This document shows, piece by piece, positions 54,420 to 63,465 of a DNA stretch of 64,000 nucleotides (position 1 is its first letter; each line of letters opens with the position of its first letter). Origin of the DNA: Peteryoungia algae (GTDB lineage Bacteria > Pseudomonadota > Alphaproteobacteria > Rhizobiales > Rhizobiaceae); the NCBI RefSeq assembly GCF_030369675.1, contig NZ_CP128477.1, forward strand, positions 1,984,001 to 2,048,000. Direction: 5' to 3'. A program made the translations under genes and the position numbers. Below the pieces are notes generated by a model, which saw nothing but the letters and a program-made list of their open reading frames with translations, was not told the DNA's origin and ran no database searches.

Positions 54420-55276
54420 GCGAAACCCTTGAACTCGCCATACTGCCGTTCCAGCTGCCCTTCATGCAGTCGGCCTTTGTCGTCACGCTTTTAATTGCGA
54501 TCCCGATGGCCCTCCTCTCCTGCCTGCTGGTTCTGAAGGGCTGGTCGCTGATGGGTGACGCCGTCTCCCATGCCGTGCTGCCGGGCATCGTCATCGCCTA
54601 CATCGCCGGCATCCCGCTCGCCATCGGGGCCTTCATCGCCGGTCTCGTCTGCGCGCTTCTGACCGGCTTCATCAAGGAGAACAGCCGTATCAAGGAAGAT
54701 ACCGTGCTCGGCATCGTCTTCTCCGGCATGTTCGGCCTCGGCCTCGTGCTCTACGTTCAGGTCGAAAGCTCCGTCCATCTCGACCATATCCTCTTCGGCG
54801 ACATGCTCGGCCTCCTGCCCTGGGACGTGATCGAAACAGGCCTGATCGCGTTGCTCGCCACGCTGTTCCTGATCGTCCTGCGCAAGGATCTGCTTGTCCA
54901 CGCCTTCGATCCCCAGCATGCGCAGGCCATCGGCCTCTCGGTGCGCCTGCTGCATTACGGCCAGCTTGCCGTGCTCTCGCTCGTCGTCGTCGGCGCCCTG
55001 AAGGCTGTCGGCATCATCCTCTCCGTCGCGATGCTCGTCGCCCCCGGCGCAATCGCCTTCCTGCTGACAAAGCGTTATGGGGCCATGCTGATCACCGCCG
55101 TGACGGTCGCGGTCGCGTCCTCTGTGGCTGGGATCTATGTGAGCTTCTTCATCGACAGCGCTCCCGCTCCGACGATCGTGCTCATCATGAGCGGCATCTT
55201 CATCCTCGCCTTCTTCCGCACACTCTGGCAAGCCCGGCGCGTCAACCGCATCGCGGCAGCCGAAGTGGAGACCTGA
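54416..55276 (+). CDS. sitD: Manganese/iron ABC transporter permease
   Basis: 286 residues, second ABC-3 permease. Same hallmark (SCLLVLKGWSLMGDAVSHAVLPGIVIAYIAG) and helix pattern as SitC; the two form the heterodimeric pore. Last gene of the four-gene operon, ATGA overlap with sitC. Confidence 0.95.
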   Translation: MSETLELAILPFQLPFMQSAFVVTLLIAIPMALLSCLLVLKGWSLMGDAVSHAVLPGIVIAYIAGIPLAIGAFIAGLVCALLTGFIKENSRIKEDTVLGIVFSGMFGLGLVLYVQVESSVHLDHILFGDMLGLLPWDVIETGLIALLATLFLIVLRKDLLVHAFDPQHAQAIGLSVRLLHYGQLAVLSLVVVGALKAVGIILSVAMLVAPGAIAFLLTKRYGAMLITAVTVAVASSVAGIYVSFFIDSAPAPTIVLIMSGIFILAFFRTLWQARRVNRIAAAEVET

Positions 55277-55351
55277 TATTTCAGCGTTTGGCATGGATCA
55301 AGTCGGCATGCGCAATGACGGGCTAGGCTCGCCCCGTCAATGCGAGGATGG

Positions 55352-57124
55352 ATGACCATGTCGACGATGAAACTGCTGCAGAAGCCCACCCGCCACTTGT
55401 TTTTCACCGGCAAGGGTGGCGTCGGTAAAACCTCGCTCAGCTGCGCAACCGCAATTGCGCTCGCCGATCATGGCCTGAAGATCCTGCTCGTCAGCACCGA
55501 TCCCGCCTCCAATCTCGACGAAATGCTCGGCGTGACGCTGGGCAGCGTTCCCGGCCCCGTGCCAGCGGTGCCGGGTCTGTTCGCCATGAACATTGATCCC
55601 GAGGCGGCCGCAGAGGACTACCGCCAACGCGTTCTTGGCCAGATGGGGCCGGACACCACCGACAAGGATCGGGCCACCGTGCGCGAACAGCTCTCCGGCG
55701 CCTGCACCACAGAGATCGCCGCTTTCGACGAATTTGTCGGCCTGCTGGCCGATGACGATCCCCGCTTCGACCACATCATCTTCGACACGGCCCCGACCGG
55801 CCACACCCTGCGGCTCCTCAGCCTGCCCAAGGCCTGGACCGGTTTTCTCGAGGCCAACGAACGTGGCGCCTCCTGTCTTGGGCCGCATTCCGGACTGAAG
55901 ATGCAGGAGGAGCGCTTCCGCACGGCGCTCGAATGTCTCGGTGATCCCGCCCGAACAACCATCGTGCTCGTGACCCGCGCCGATCGCGGCGCGATACGCG
56001 AGGCCGCCAGAACCGCCGGAGAACTCTCCGAGCTCGGCCTCTCCAACCAGATGCTCGCCGTCAACGGTCGCTTCACGCCGACCGATCCGCATGATCATGT
56101 GGCCGAAGCCTTCGCGGCAGAACAGACCAAGGCGCTGACGGACCCCCCTCCTGCCCTGGCATCGCTCCCCCGCGACGAGGTTGCCCTCAAGCCCTTCGAT
56201 ATGGTGGGGCTCGATGCCCTGCGCGGGCTCCTGTCGGACACCGCCATCAACCTTGCCGCTGACCCCGCCGACGACATCTTTGAAATCACCGACCTTCCCG
56301 GTCTGGCAACGCTGGTCGATGAAATCGCGGCAAGCGGCAAGGGTCTCGTCATGGTCATGGGCAAGGGCGGCGTTGGTAAGACCACTGTCGCTGCAGCCGT
56401 CGCCGTCGGGCTCGCCGCCCGTGGCCACACCGTCCACCTGACCACGACAGACCCGGCGGCCCACCTCTCCTTCGTCGTCGGCCCAGGCGCCATGCCCGGC
56501 TTGACCGTTGACCGCATCGATCCCGAGGCAGAGACGGCCCGCTACATCGACAAGATCATGTCGACCAAGGGCCGCGATCTCGATGACGCCGGCCAAGCCT
56601 TGCTCCGTGAGGATCTTGCCTCGCCCTGCACCGAGGAAGTCGCCGTCTTCCACGCCTTTTCCCGCGTCGTTGGTGAAGCCCGATCGAGCTTCGTCGTCAT
56701 TGACACGGCGCCCACCGGCCACACGCTGCTGCTGCTCGATGCAACCGGCGCCTATCACCGTCAGATGACACGCCATCTCGATGACACCGCCCCCGGACGC
56801 ATGGTGACCCCGCTGATGCGCCTGCAGGATCCCGCCTTTACACGCGTGCTGCTCGTTACACTGCCAGAGACGACACCAGTCTCGGAAGCATCAGCCTTGC
56901 AGGACGATCTGCGCCGTGCCGGTATTTCGCCCTATGGCTGGGTGATCAACAAGTCGATGGCAATCACCGGCACCCGCGATCCGCTTCTGCGCGCCCGCAT
57001 CCGGGGAGAGAAGGCCCAGATCGAAAGGGTCAAACGTGATTGCGCGAGCCGGGTCTACGGGCTGGATTTCCGGGCTGTTGCACCAGTGGGGCTGGACGAA
57101 TTGCGAAAGGTCTCGGATGACTGA
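55352..57124 (+). CDS. arsA: ArsA-family ATPase, two tandem domains
   Basis: 590 residues from the ATG at 55352 (GAGG close upstream; 55340 and 55358 are alternatives). Each half has a deviant Walker A typical of ArsA, GKGGVGKTS near 20-28 and GKGGVGKTT near 337-345, and a DTAPTGHTLRLL/DTAPTGHTLLLL motif that transmits nucleotide state. ArsA drives the ArsB arsenite pump or, as a Get3 relative, moves tail-anchored proteins. No arsB, arsC or arsR lies within this window, so the assignment is to the family rather than to arsenite. Not linked by overlap to sitD. Confidence 0.88.
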   Translation: MTMSTMKLLQKPTRHLFFTGKGGVGKTSLSCATAIALADHGLKILLVSTDPASNLDEMLGVTLGSVPGPVPAVPGLFAMNIDPEAAAEDYRQRVLGQMGPDTTDKDRATVREQLSGACTTEIAAFDEFVGLLADDDPRFDHIIFDTAPTGHTLRLLSLPKAWTGFLEANERGASCLGPHSGLKMQEERFRTALECLGDPARTTIVLVTRADRGAIREAARTAGELSELGLSNQMLAVNGRFTPTDPHDHVAEAFAAEQTKALTDPPPALASLPRDEVALKPFDMVGLDALRGLLSDTAINLAADPADDIFEITDLPGLATLVDEIAASGKGLVMVMGKGGVGKTTVAAAVAVGLAARGHTVHLTTTDPAAHLSFVVGPGAMPGLTVDRIDPEAETARYIDKIMSTKGRDLDDAGQALLREDLASPCTEEVAVFHAFSRVVGEARSSFVVIDTAPTGHTLLLLDATGAYHRQMTRHLDDTAPGRMVTPLMRLQDPAFTRVLLVTLPETTPVSEASALQDDLRRAGISPYGWVINKSMAITGTRDPLLRARIRGEKAQIERVKRDCASRVYGLDFRAVAPVGLDELRKVSDD

Positions 57125-57153
57125 GGGGCGCTCTGGCGTCAGTCTCCACCAAG

Positions 57154-58050
57154 TCAGACCCGCCCCACTTCCTCCGCCCGCCGCGCGCGGCGCGACACGA
57201 CCCATTCCCGCCAGACGGTGAACAGCCCGGCGCCGACAACGATGACGGCGCCAACCACTGTGTTCCAGCGCAGAACCTCGCCGAACACCGTTACCGCTAT
57301 CATAGCTCCGAGCACGAGCTGCCAGTAGGAGATCGGCTGGACGATCACGGCATCCAGTTCTTCATAAGCCTTGATCAGCGCCATATGCCCGATGATAGCG
57401 GTACAGCAGAGGCCGATCATCAAGCCCCAGCCGGTGGGCGAAAACGGCGTCCAGAAAAAGGGTCCGAGCAGGCTCGACCCGATGAAACCGACAATCGCAA
57501 TGTAGAAGAAGCTGGTCGACGGCTGGTCGTCACGACTGACGAGCCGCGTGGCAATCCCGTAGACCGCGCCCAGCACGGCACAGACCAGCGGCAGCCAGAT
57601 ATAGGAATTGAACCCGTCGCCACTGGGCGCCAGCATGATCACCACGCCCACGAGGCCGAACAGGATTGCCGTCCATCGCCGCCAGCCGACCTTTTCGCCG
57701 AGAATCGGCATGGAGAGAAGCGCCACGAAAATCGGCCCGGCCGCAAAGATCGCCTGGCTCTGGGCAAGCCCCACCTGTGTGAAGGCGACGATCGAGATCA
57801 GGATCTGCGAAAACAGCATGAGCCCGCGCAGGATCTGCAGAAAAGGCCGCTTTGTGTTGACGGCTGCCTGCAATCCGCCGTTCGACCGCATCGCAAGAAC
57901 AACTGCGAAGGCGACAAAGGCCCAGTAGCGCACCATCGCCACCTGCACGGGTGAATGCGTTTCCCCCAAATGTTTGGACAGGCCGTCCTGCGTGGCGAAG
58001 ACGGAAAAGGCAAGGAAGGTGAAGAGGTAACCGAGCGGCGTCGATTTCAT
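57154..58050 (-). CDS. EamA/DMT-family transporter
   Basis: 298 residues from the ATG at 58050; the longer frame lacks support. Ten membrane helices with two EamA repeats: GLSKHLGETHSPVQVAMVRYWAF at the start of the first, and GWGLMIGLCCTAIIGHMALIKAYEELDAVIVQPISYWQLV in the second. Inner-membrane exporter of metabolites or amino acids, substrate unknown. Divergent from the LysR gene at 58.2 kb, 186 bases apart. Confidence 0.9.
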   Translation of the reverse strand: MKSTPLGYLFTFLAFSVFATQDGLSKHLGETHSPVQVAMVRYWAFVAFAVVLAMRSNGGLQAAVNTKRPFLQILRGLMLFSQILISIVAFTQVGLAQSQAIFAAGPIFVALLSMPILGEKVGWRRWTAILFGLVGVVIMLAPSGDGFNSYIWLPLVCAVLGAVYGIATRLVSRDDQPSTSFFYIAIVGFIGSSLLGPFFWTPFSPTGWGLMIGLCCTAIIGHMALIKAYEELDAVIVQPISYWQLVLGAMIAVTVFGEVLRWNTVVGAVIVVGAGLFTVWREWVVSRRARRAEEVGRV

Positions 58051-58236
58051 GGGTAATGGAAGCTTTGCACGAGGAGGGATCCGTGGGCGAACCAACGGCG
58101 CGGGCAAGGTGATCCTACACCCTCGACACACTTTGACCAGTGTAGTTTTGCATAGCTGCCCAGTAACCTGACAACCGCTTCACCACCGGCGTGCCGCCCG
58201 CCTTGCCTCGGGACGGGTGCCGTGCTTCAAAAGGCC

Positions 58237-59145
58237 ATGGCCTTCACCCTCCGTCAGTTGCAGTATTTCGTCGCCGTCGCCGAACAGGGATCGGTGACCC
58301 GCGCCGCCCAGAACCTGTCGATTTCCCAGTCCTCGGTTACCGAGGCGATCAAGGAACTGGAGGGCGATCTCGGCGTCGAACTCTTCGAGCGCCATCCGCG
58401 CGGCCTGACGATCACCTATAACGGTCACCAGTTCCTCCGCCACGCGACGAAGATCCTGGCGGATGTCTCCGATGCGCGAAACGTTTTCACCGAGACCCAG
58501 AACAGCACTGGCGGCACGCTCAACATCGGCGTCACCTCGCTCGTCGCCGGTTACGTGCTGTCTGATCTGCTCGCACGATACCGCCGCGCCTGCCCGGGCG
58601 TGGAAGTCTCGGCCTTGGAAGACAACGGCTCCTATCTGGAACACCTGCTGATCGGCGGCGAACTCGATGTCGCCGTCATGGTGATCTCCAACCTGCGCGA
58701 CCGCATGGCGCTGCAGGCCGAAATCCTGGAAACCTCGCCCTATCGCCTCTGGCTCCCGATCGGCCATCCGCTCGTGTCCGCCGACATCATCTCGATTGCC
58801 GACATCACCAAGGAGCCGCTGATTATGCTGACAGTGGACGAAATCGAAGAGAATACCGGAAAGCTGCTCTCGGCACTCGGCGCCCGCCCGCATGTCGCCT
58901 TTCGCACCCGCTCGGTGGAAGCGGTCCGCAGCCTCGTCGCCACCGGCGCCGGCGTGGCCCTCCTGCCCGATCTTGTCTACCGCCCCTGGTCGCTGGAAGG
59001 CGACCGCATCGAAAGCCGCGATGTTTCAGGCTCGCTTCCCGTGGTGCAGGTCGGTATGGTCTGGCGCAAGGGCTCCAGCCTGCCGCAATCGGCACGCGAT
59101 TTCGTCGGCATTGCCGAGGCGAGCCGGAGTGGAAGAGTGAGGTGA
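58237..59145 (+). CDS. LysR-family regulator near the putrescine operon
   Basis: 302 residues from the ATG at 58237 (a GTG five codons earlier is possible). HTH at residues about 2-60 (FTLRQLQYFVAVAEQGSVTRAAQNLSISQSSV) and effector domain (LNIGVTSLVAGYVLSDLLARYRRACPGVEV). Close in style to CynR/OxyR-type activators. It precedes the ydcSTUV-like operon by 167 bases on the same strand, so it is the probable regulator of putrescine uptake, perhaps in place of the YdcR protein of enteric bacteria. Alternative target: the divergent EamA exporter. Confidence 0.9.
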   Translation: MAFTLRQLQYFVAVAEQGSVTRAAQNLSISQSSVTEAIKELEGDLGVELFERHPRGLTITYNGHQFLRHATKILADVSDARNVFTETQNSTGGTLNIGVTSLVAGYVLSDLLARYRRACPGVEVSALEDNGSYLEHLLIGGELDVAVMVISNLRDRMALQAEILETSPYRLWLPIGHPLVSADIISIADITKEPLIMLTVDEIEENTGKLLSALGARPHVAFRTRSVEAVRSLVATGAGVALLPDLVYRPWSLEGDRIESRDVSGSLPVVQVGMVWRKGSSLPQSARDFVGIAEASRSGRVR

Positions 59146-59312
59146 GGTAATCACCCCATTGTGACCAACCCGGCTGAAGTGCCCCAGCCATCGGAAAAAC
59201 CGATACCGCCATTCTGCCGAATGAATTTGCGAATGCGGTAAATTCGCGGCAACTTTCTCCTGGGAACAAATGGCCGCGAAAACGCGACCCTCGCAAACCG
59301 GGAGACCTCACG

Positions 59313-60470
59313 ATGAAGTCGTTATTGAAATCCTGCACCGTCCTTGCCTCCGTATTGAGTTTGACCACCGTTACCGTCGCACAGGAGCCGCTGAAGGAAC
59401 TGGTTCCGGGCGAAGGCGCCCTCTCCATCGTCGCATGGGCCGGCTATATCGAGCGCGGCGAAACCGACAAGAATTTCGACTGGGTCACCGATTTCGAAAA
59501 GAAGACCGGCTGCATGGTTTCGGTGAAGACCGCCGCCACCTCGGATGAAATGGTCGCCCTGATGAACGAAGGCGGCTTCGACCTCGTGACCGCCTCGGGC
59601 GATGCCTCGCTGCGCCTCGTCGCCGGCAAGCGCGTCCAGCCGATCAACACCGCCCTCATCCCCTCCTGGAGCACGATCGACGAGCGCCTGCAGAACGCCC
59701 CCTGGCACACCAAGGACGGCGTGCACTACGGCACGCCCTATGTCTGGGGCCCGAATGTGCTCATGTACAACACCAAGGCTTTCGGCGACAAAGCCCCCGA
59801 CAGCTGGAACGTCGTCTTCGAAGAGATGACGCTCGCTGACGGCCAGTCGAACAAGGGCCGCGTCCAGGCCTATGACGGCCCGATCCATGTGGCGGACGCT
59901 GCCAACTACCTGATGTTCCACAAGCCGGAACTCGGTATCAAGGATCCCTTCGAGCTGAACGAAGACCAGTACAAGGCAGCCCTTGACCTGCTGCGTGGCC
60001 AGCGCCAGCTCGTCAGCCGCTACTGGCACGATGCCTTCATCCAGATCGACGACTTCAAGAACGAAGGCGTGGTCGCTTCCGGCTCCTGGCCCTTCCAGGT
60101 CAACCTCCTCAAGGCCGATCAGCCGATCGCCTCGGTCTTCCCGAAGGAAGGTGTCACCGGCTGGGCCGACACAACCATGCTGCATGCCGAGAGCGAGCAC
60201 CCGAATTGCGCCTATATGTGGATGGAGCATTCGCTCTCGCCCAAGGTCCAGGGCGACGTCTCCGCCTGGTTCGGCACGGTTCCCTCGGTTCCCGCCGCCT
60301 GCAAGGGCAATGCCCTGCTGACCGACGACGGCTGCAAGACCAATGGCTTTGAGAACTTCGAACAGATCAGGTTCTGGAAGACCCCGGTCTCCAAATGCGA
60401 AAGCCAGGACGAATGCGTCCCCTACCACCGCTGGGTCTCCGACTATATCGGCGTGATCGGCGGACGGTAA
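59313..60470 (+). CDS. ydcS: Putrescine-type ABC transporter substrate-binding protein (YdcS-like)
   Basis: 385 residues. Signal peptide ends near VTVAQ (residue 24). The mature protein strongly resembles YdcS: WAGYIERGETDKNFDWV, SDEMVALMNEGGFDLVTASGDASLRL, and ends with conserved cysteines (CKGNALLTDDGCKTNG). Binds polyamine for delivery to the permeases; the family also includes PotF and PotD. GGGAGA site precedes the ATG. First gene of the operon. Confidence 0.92.
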   Translation: MKSLLKSCTVLASVLSLTTVTVAQEPLKELVPGEGALSIVAWAGYIERGETDKNFDWVTDFEKKTGCMVSVKTAATSDEMVALMNEGGFDLVTASGDASLRLVAGKRVQPINTALIPSWSTIDERLQNAPWHTKDGVHYGTPYVWGPNVLMYNTKAFGDKAPDSWNVVFEEMTLADGQSNKGRVQAYDGPIHVADAANYLMFHKPELGIKDPFELNEDQYKAALDLLRGQRQLVSRYWHDAFIQIDDFKNEGVVASGSWPFQVNLLKADQPIASVFPKEGVTGWADTTMLHAESEHPNCAYMWMEHSLSPKVQGDVSAWFGTVPSVPAACKGNALLTDDGCKTNGFENFEQIRFWKTPVSKCESQDECVPYHRWVSDYIGVIGGR

Positions 60471-60477
60471 CATCCCG

Positions 60478-60601
60478 CCTCCCCCTTGAAAGGGGGGAGG
60501 TCGCGCGGAACGCGCGGGTCGGGGTGATCAACAGCCTGATGTGACGCTGGTGGTTACCCCAGCCCGGACCTTCGGTCCGACCCTCCCCTCACGGGGAGGG
60601 T
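60478..60601. repeat. Rhizobial-type intergenic palindromic repeat (locus D)
   Basis: CCTCCCCCTTGAAAGGGGGGAGG is followed by GCGCGGAACGCGC, then in inverted order GGACCTTCGGTCCGACCCTCCCC and CACGGGGAGGG. Two hairpin units face each other between ydcS and ydcT, as in locus A. Confidence 0.75.
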
Positions 60602-60653
60602 GAAGACCAACGCTGGCCTTTTGCCGGCACTCATGGAAATTCTGGAGCCCTTG

Positions 60654-61643
60654 ATGTCCGCAGCCGTCTCCTTCTCGAAGGTCTCGCGCCATTTCGGCAG
60701 CGTGAAAGCCGTCGATGCCGTCGACCTGACCGTCGAGCCCGGCGAGTTCTTCGCCATGCTCGGCCCCTCCGGTTCGGGCAAGACGACCTGCCTGCGCCTG
60801 ATTGCCGGCTTCGAACAACCGACGACAGGCCATATCGAGATCTTCGGCGAAACCGCCGAAGGCGTGCCGCCCTATCGCCGCAACGTCAACACGGTCTTCC
60901 AGGACTATGCCCTCTTCCCGCATCTCAACATCCTCGACAATGTTGCCTATGGCCTGATGGTCAAGGGCGTGGCCAGGGCCGAGCGCCACCGTGAGGCCGA
61001 ACAGGCGCTCGACATGGTCAAGCTCCCGGGCTACGGCACCCGAAAACCCGGCCAGCTCTCGGGCGGCCAGCGCCAGCGTGTGGCCCTTGCACGCGCCCTC
61101 GTCAACAAGCCGAAGGTTCTCCTGCTCGACGAGCCGCTCGGCGCGCTCGACCTGAAGCTGCGCGAGCAGATGCAGGAGGAGCTGAAAAGCCTTCAGCGCT
61201 CGCTCGGCATCACCTTCGTCTTCGTCACCCACGACCAGGGCGAGGCCCTGTCCATGGCCGACCGCGTCGCCGTCTTCAACGATGGCAGGATCATTCAGGC
61301 CGGCACACCACACGAAATCTACAACCGCCCCCGCACCCGCTTTGTTGCGGATTTCGTCGGCTCCTCGAATGTGATTGCACCGGACGCAATGAAGGCACTG
61401 GGTGGCGAGGCCCGCTGGACAAGCTTGCGCCCCGAAGCCATCCGCATCGTCTCTGAAGGCGGCGTCGAGGCGACCGTCCGCTCGGCCAGCTTCCTTGGCG
61501 CCTCCACCAAACTCTTCGTCGAAACGGCGGTGACCGCCCTGACGATCTCCCTGCCTGCCGGCCAGTCCGCGCCGCAAGCTGGCGAAAGCATCCGCATTGC
61601 CTGGCTCACCACCGACCTGCATTACATGGAGGCCGGCACATGA
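60654..61643 (+). CDS. ydcT: Putrescine-type ABC transporter ATPase (PotA/YdcT-like)
   Basis: 329 residues from the ATG at 60654, with GGAG upstream; the longer frame starts in the repeat. Walker A GPSGSGKTT near 43-51, signature LSGGQRQR near 140, Walker B LLLDEPLGALD and a C-terminal TOBE domain. Couples ATP hydrolysis to polyamine import. Overlaps the next gene by ATGA. Confidence 0.93.
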   Translation: MSAAVSFSKVSRHFGSVKAVDAVDLTVEPGEFFAMLGPSGSGKTTCLRLIAGFEQPTTGHIEIFGETAEGVPPYRRNVNTVFQDYALFPHLNILDNVAYGLMVKGVARAERHREAEQALDMVKLPGYGTRKPGQLSGGQRQRVALARALVNKPKVLLLDEPLGALDLKLREQMQEELKSLQRSLGITFVFVTHDQGEALSMADRVAVFNDGRIIQAGTPHEIYNRPRTRFVADFVGSSNVIAPDAMKALGGEARWTSLRPEAIRIVSEGGVEATVRSASFLGASTKLFVETAVTALTISLPAGQSAPQAGESIRIAWLTTDLHYMEAGT

Positions 61644-62590
61644 CGGCAATCTCCTCAACCGCCATCACCCATGGCCGTCAGGGCCTGATGGGGCGGCTCT
61701 CGGATCAGCTCTGGCGGCGGCCCAACCTGCTGCTGGTCCTGATGCTGGTGCCGCCCCTGCTCTGGCTCGGCATCATCTATGTCGGCTCGTTGCTCGCACT
61801 CCTGTTGCAGAGCTTCTTCTCGATCGATGAGTTCTCAGGGCTGATCAACTACGAATTCACGTTTTCGACCTATGGCGAGCTCCTTCGCCCCGCCAATTTC
61901 GACATCATCCTGCGTACGCTTCTGATGTCGGCCGCCGTGACGCTCGCCTCTGCCGTCATCGCCTTCCCCATCGCCTATTACGCCGCGCGGTATGCGAAGG
62001 GCCGCTGGAAGGCTGTCTTCTATCTCGGCATCATGCTGCCCCTCTGGTCGAGCTACCTCGTCAAGGTCTATGCCTGGAAGCTGATCCTCGCCAAGGAAGG
62101 CATCCTCACCTGGATCTTCGCCAAGCTGCACCTCACCTGGCTGCTCGACGGATTGCTCGCCATCCCCGTTATCGGCGGCAATTCGCTGTCGATCAGCTAT
62201 CTCGGCACCTTCATCGTCTTCGTCTATGTCTGGCTGCCCTTCATGATCCTGCCCACCCAGGCAGCGCTGGAACGTGTGCCGGGCAACCTGATCGAAGCAT
62301 CAGGCGATCTTGGTGCAGATTCCCGCCAGACCTTCCGCCATGTGCTCTTTCCGCTGGCGCTGCCAGGCATTGTCGCGGGCTCGATCTTCACCTTCTCGCT
62401 GACCATGGGCGATTACATCATCCCGCAGATCGTTGGCACCTCGCGCCTCTTCATCGGTCAGGCCGTCTATGCCCAGCAGGGGACAGCCGGCAACATTCCG
62501 CTTGCTGCCGCCTTCTCGGTGGTTCCGATCGTCATCATGGGCATTTACCTCACCATCGCCAAACGCATGGGGGCCTTCGATGCGCTCTGA
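61640..62590 (+). CDS. ydcU: Putrescine-type ABC transporter permease (PotB/YdcU-like)
   Basis: 316 residues. Six membrane helices with the BPD EAA-type motif [25 protein letters not shown] near 224-248 that docks to the ATPase. Overlaps ydcT by 4 bases and ydcV by 11 bases. Confidence 0.93.
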   Translation: MTAISSTAITHGRQGLMGRLSDQLWRRPNLLLVLMLVPPLLWLGIIYVGSLLALLLQSFFSIDEFSGLINYEFTFSTYGELLRPANFDIILRTLLMSAAVTLASAVIAFPIAYYAARYAKGRWKAVFYLGIMLPLWSSYLVKVYAWKLILAKEGILTWIFAKLHLTWLLDGLLAIPVIGGNSLSISYLGTFIVFVYVWLPFMILPTQAALERVPGNLIEASGDLGADSRQTFRHVLFPLALPGIVAGSIFTFSLTMGDYIIPQIVGTSRLFIGQAVYAQQGTAGNIPLAAAFSVVPIVIMGIYLTIAKRMGAFDAL

Positions 62591-63395
62591 CCGCTCCCAG
62601 TCCGCAGGCCTGTCGCTGAAACTCGCGGCCGGCGCAGGCCTCGCCTTCCTGCACCTGCCGATCCTCCTGATTTTCGTCTATGCCTTCACCACCGAGGAGA
62701 AGAGCTTCCAGTGGCCGCCGCCGGGCTTCACCACGAAGTGGTTCGCCGTCGCCTGGAACCGCCCGGATATCTGGGAAGCGTTGACGCTTTCGGTGAAGGT
62801 CGCGAGCATCGCCACCGTCATTGCCATGGTACTTGGCACGCTCGCAGCCGCCGCCGTCGCCCGCACCAAGTTCTTTGGCCGCGAAGTGGTCTCGCTGCTC
62901 GTCATCCTGCCCATTGCGCTTCCCGGCATCATCACAGGCATTGCGCTGCGCTCTGCCTTTTCGCTGGCGGATATCCCTTTCTCCTTCTGGACGATCATCC
63001 TCGGCCACGCGACCTTCTGCGTCGTCGTCGTCTACAACAACGCCGTCGCCCGCTTTCGCCGCACCTCCGGTTCACTGATCGAGGCCTCGATGGATCTCGG
63101 CGCCGACGGCTTCCAGACCTTCCGCCATGTGATCCTGCCGAACATTGCAACAGCCCTCCTCGCCGGCGGCATGCTCGCTTTCGCCCTGTCCTTCGACGAG
63201 GTCATCGTCACCACCTTTACCGCCGGCCAGCAATCGACCCTGCCGATCTGGATGCTGGAAGAACTGATCCGCCCGCGCCAGCGCCCCGTCACCAATGTCG
63301 TGGCGATGATCGTCGTGATTGTCACCTTCCTGCCGATCCTGGCCGCCTACTATCTGACTCGCGATACTGACCAGATCGCGGGCAGCGGCAAATGA
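62580..63395 (+). CDS. ydcV: Putrescine-type ABC transporter permease (PotC/YdcV-like)
   Basis: 271 residues from the ATG at 62580. Six helices and the EAA-type motif [22 protein letters not shown] near 178-199; [22 protein letters not shown] is typical of PotC. Ends 70 bases before the aldehyde dehydrogenase. Confidence 0.93.
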   Translation: MRSDRSQSAGLSLKLAAGAGLAFLHLPILLIFVYAFTTEEKSFQWPPPGFTTKWFAVAWNRPDIWEALTLSVKVASIATVIAMVLGTLAAAAVARTKFFGREVVSLLVILPIALPGIITGIALRSAFSLADIPFSFWTIILGHATFCVVVVYNNAVARFRRTSGSLIEASMDLGADGFQTFRHVILPNIATALLAGGMLAFALSFDEVIVTTFTAGQQSTLPIWMLEELIRPRQRPVTNVVAMIVVIVTFLPILAAYYLTRDTDQIAGSGK

Positions 63396-63465
63396 TAAAC
63401 CACCGGCACCGAGCCGCTTCCAACGCCCGGTCTCGCAATTGAAGTCTGATAAAAGGGAGAACGAC

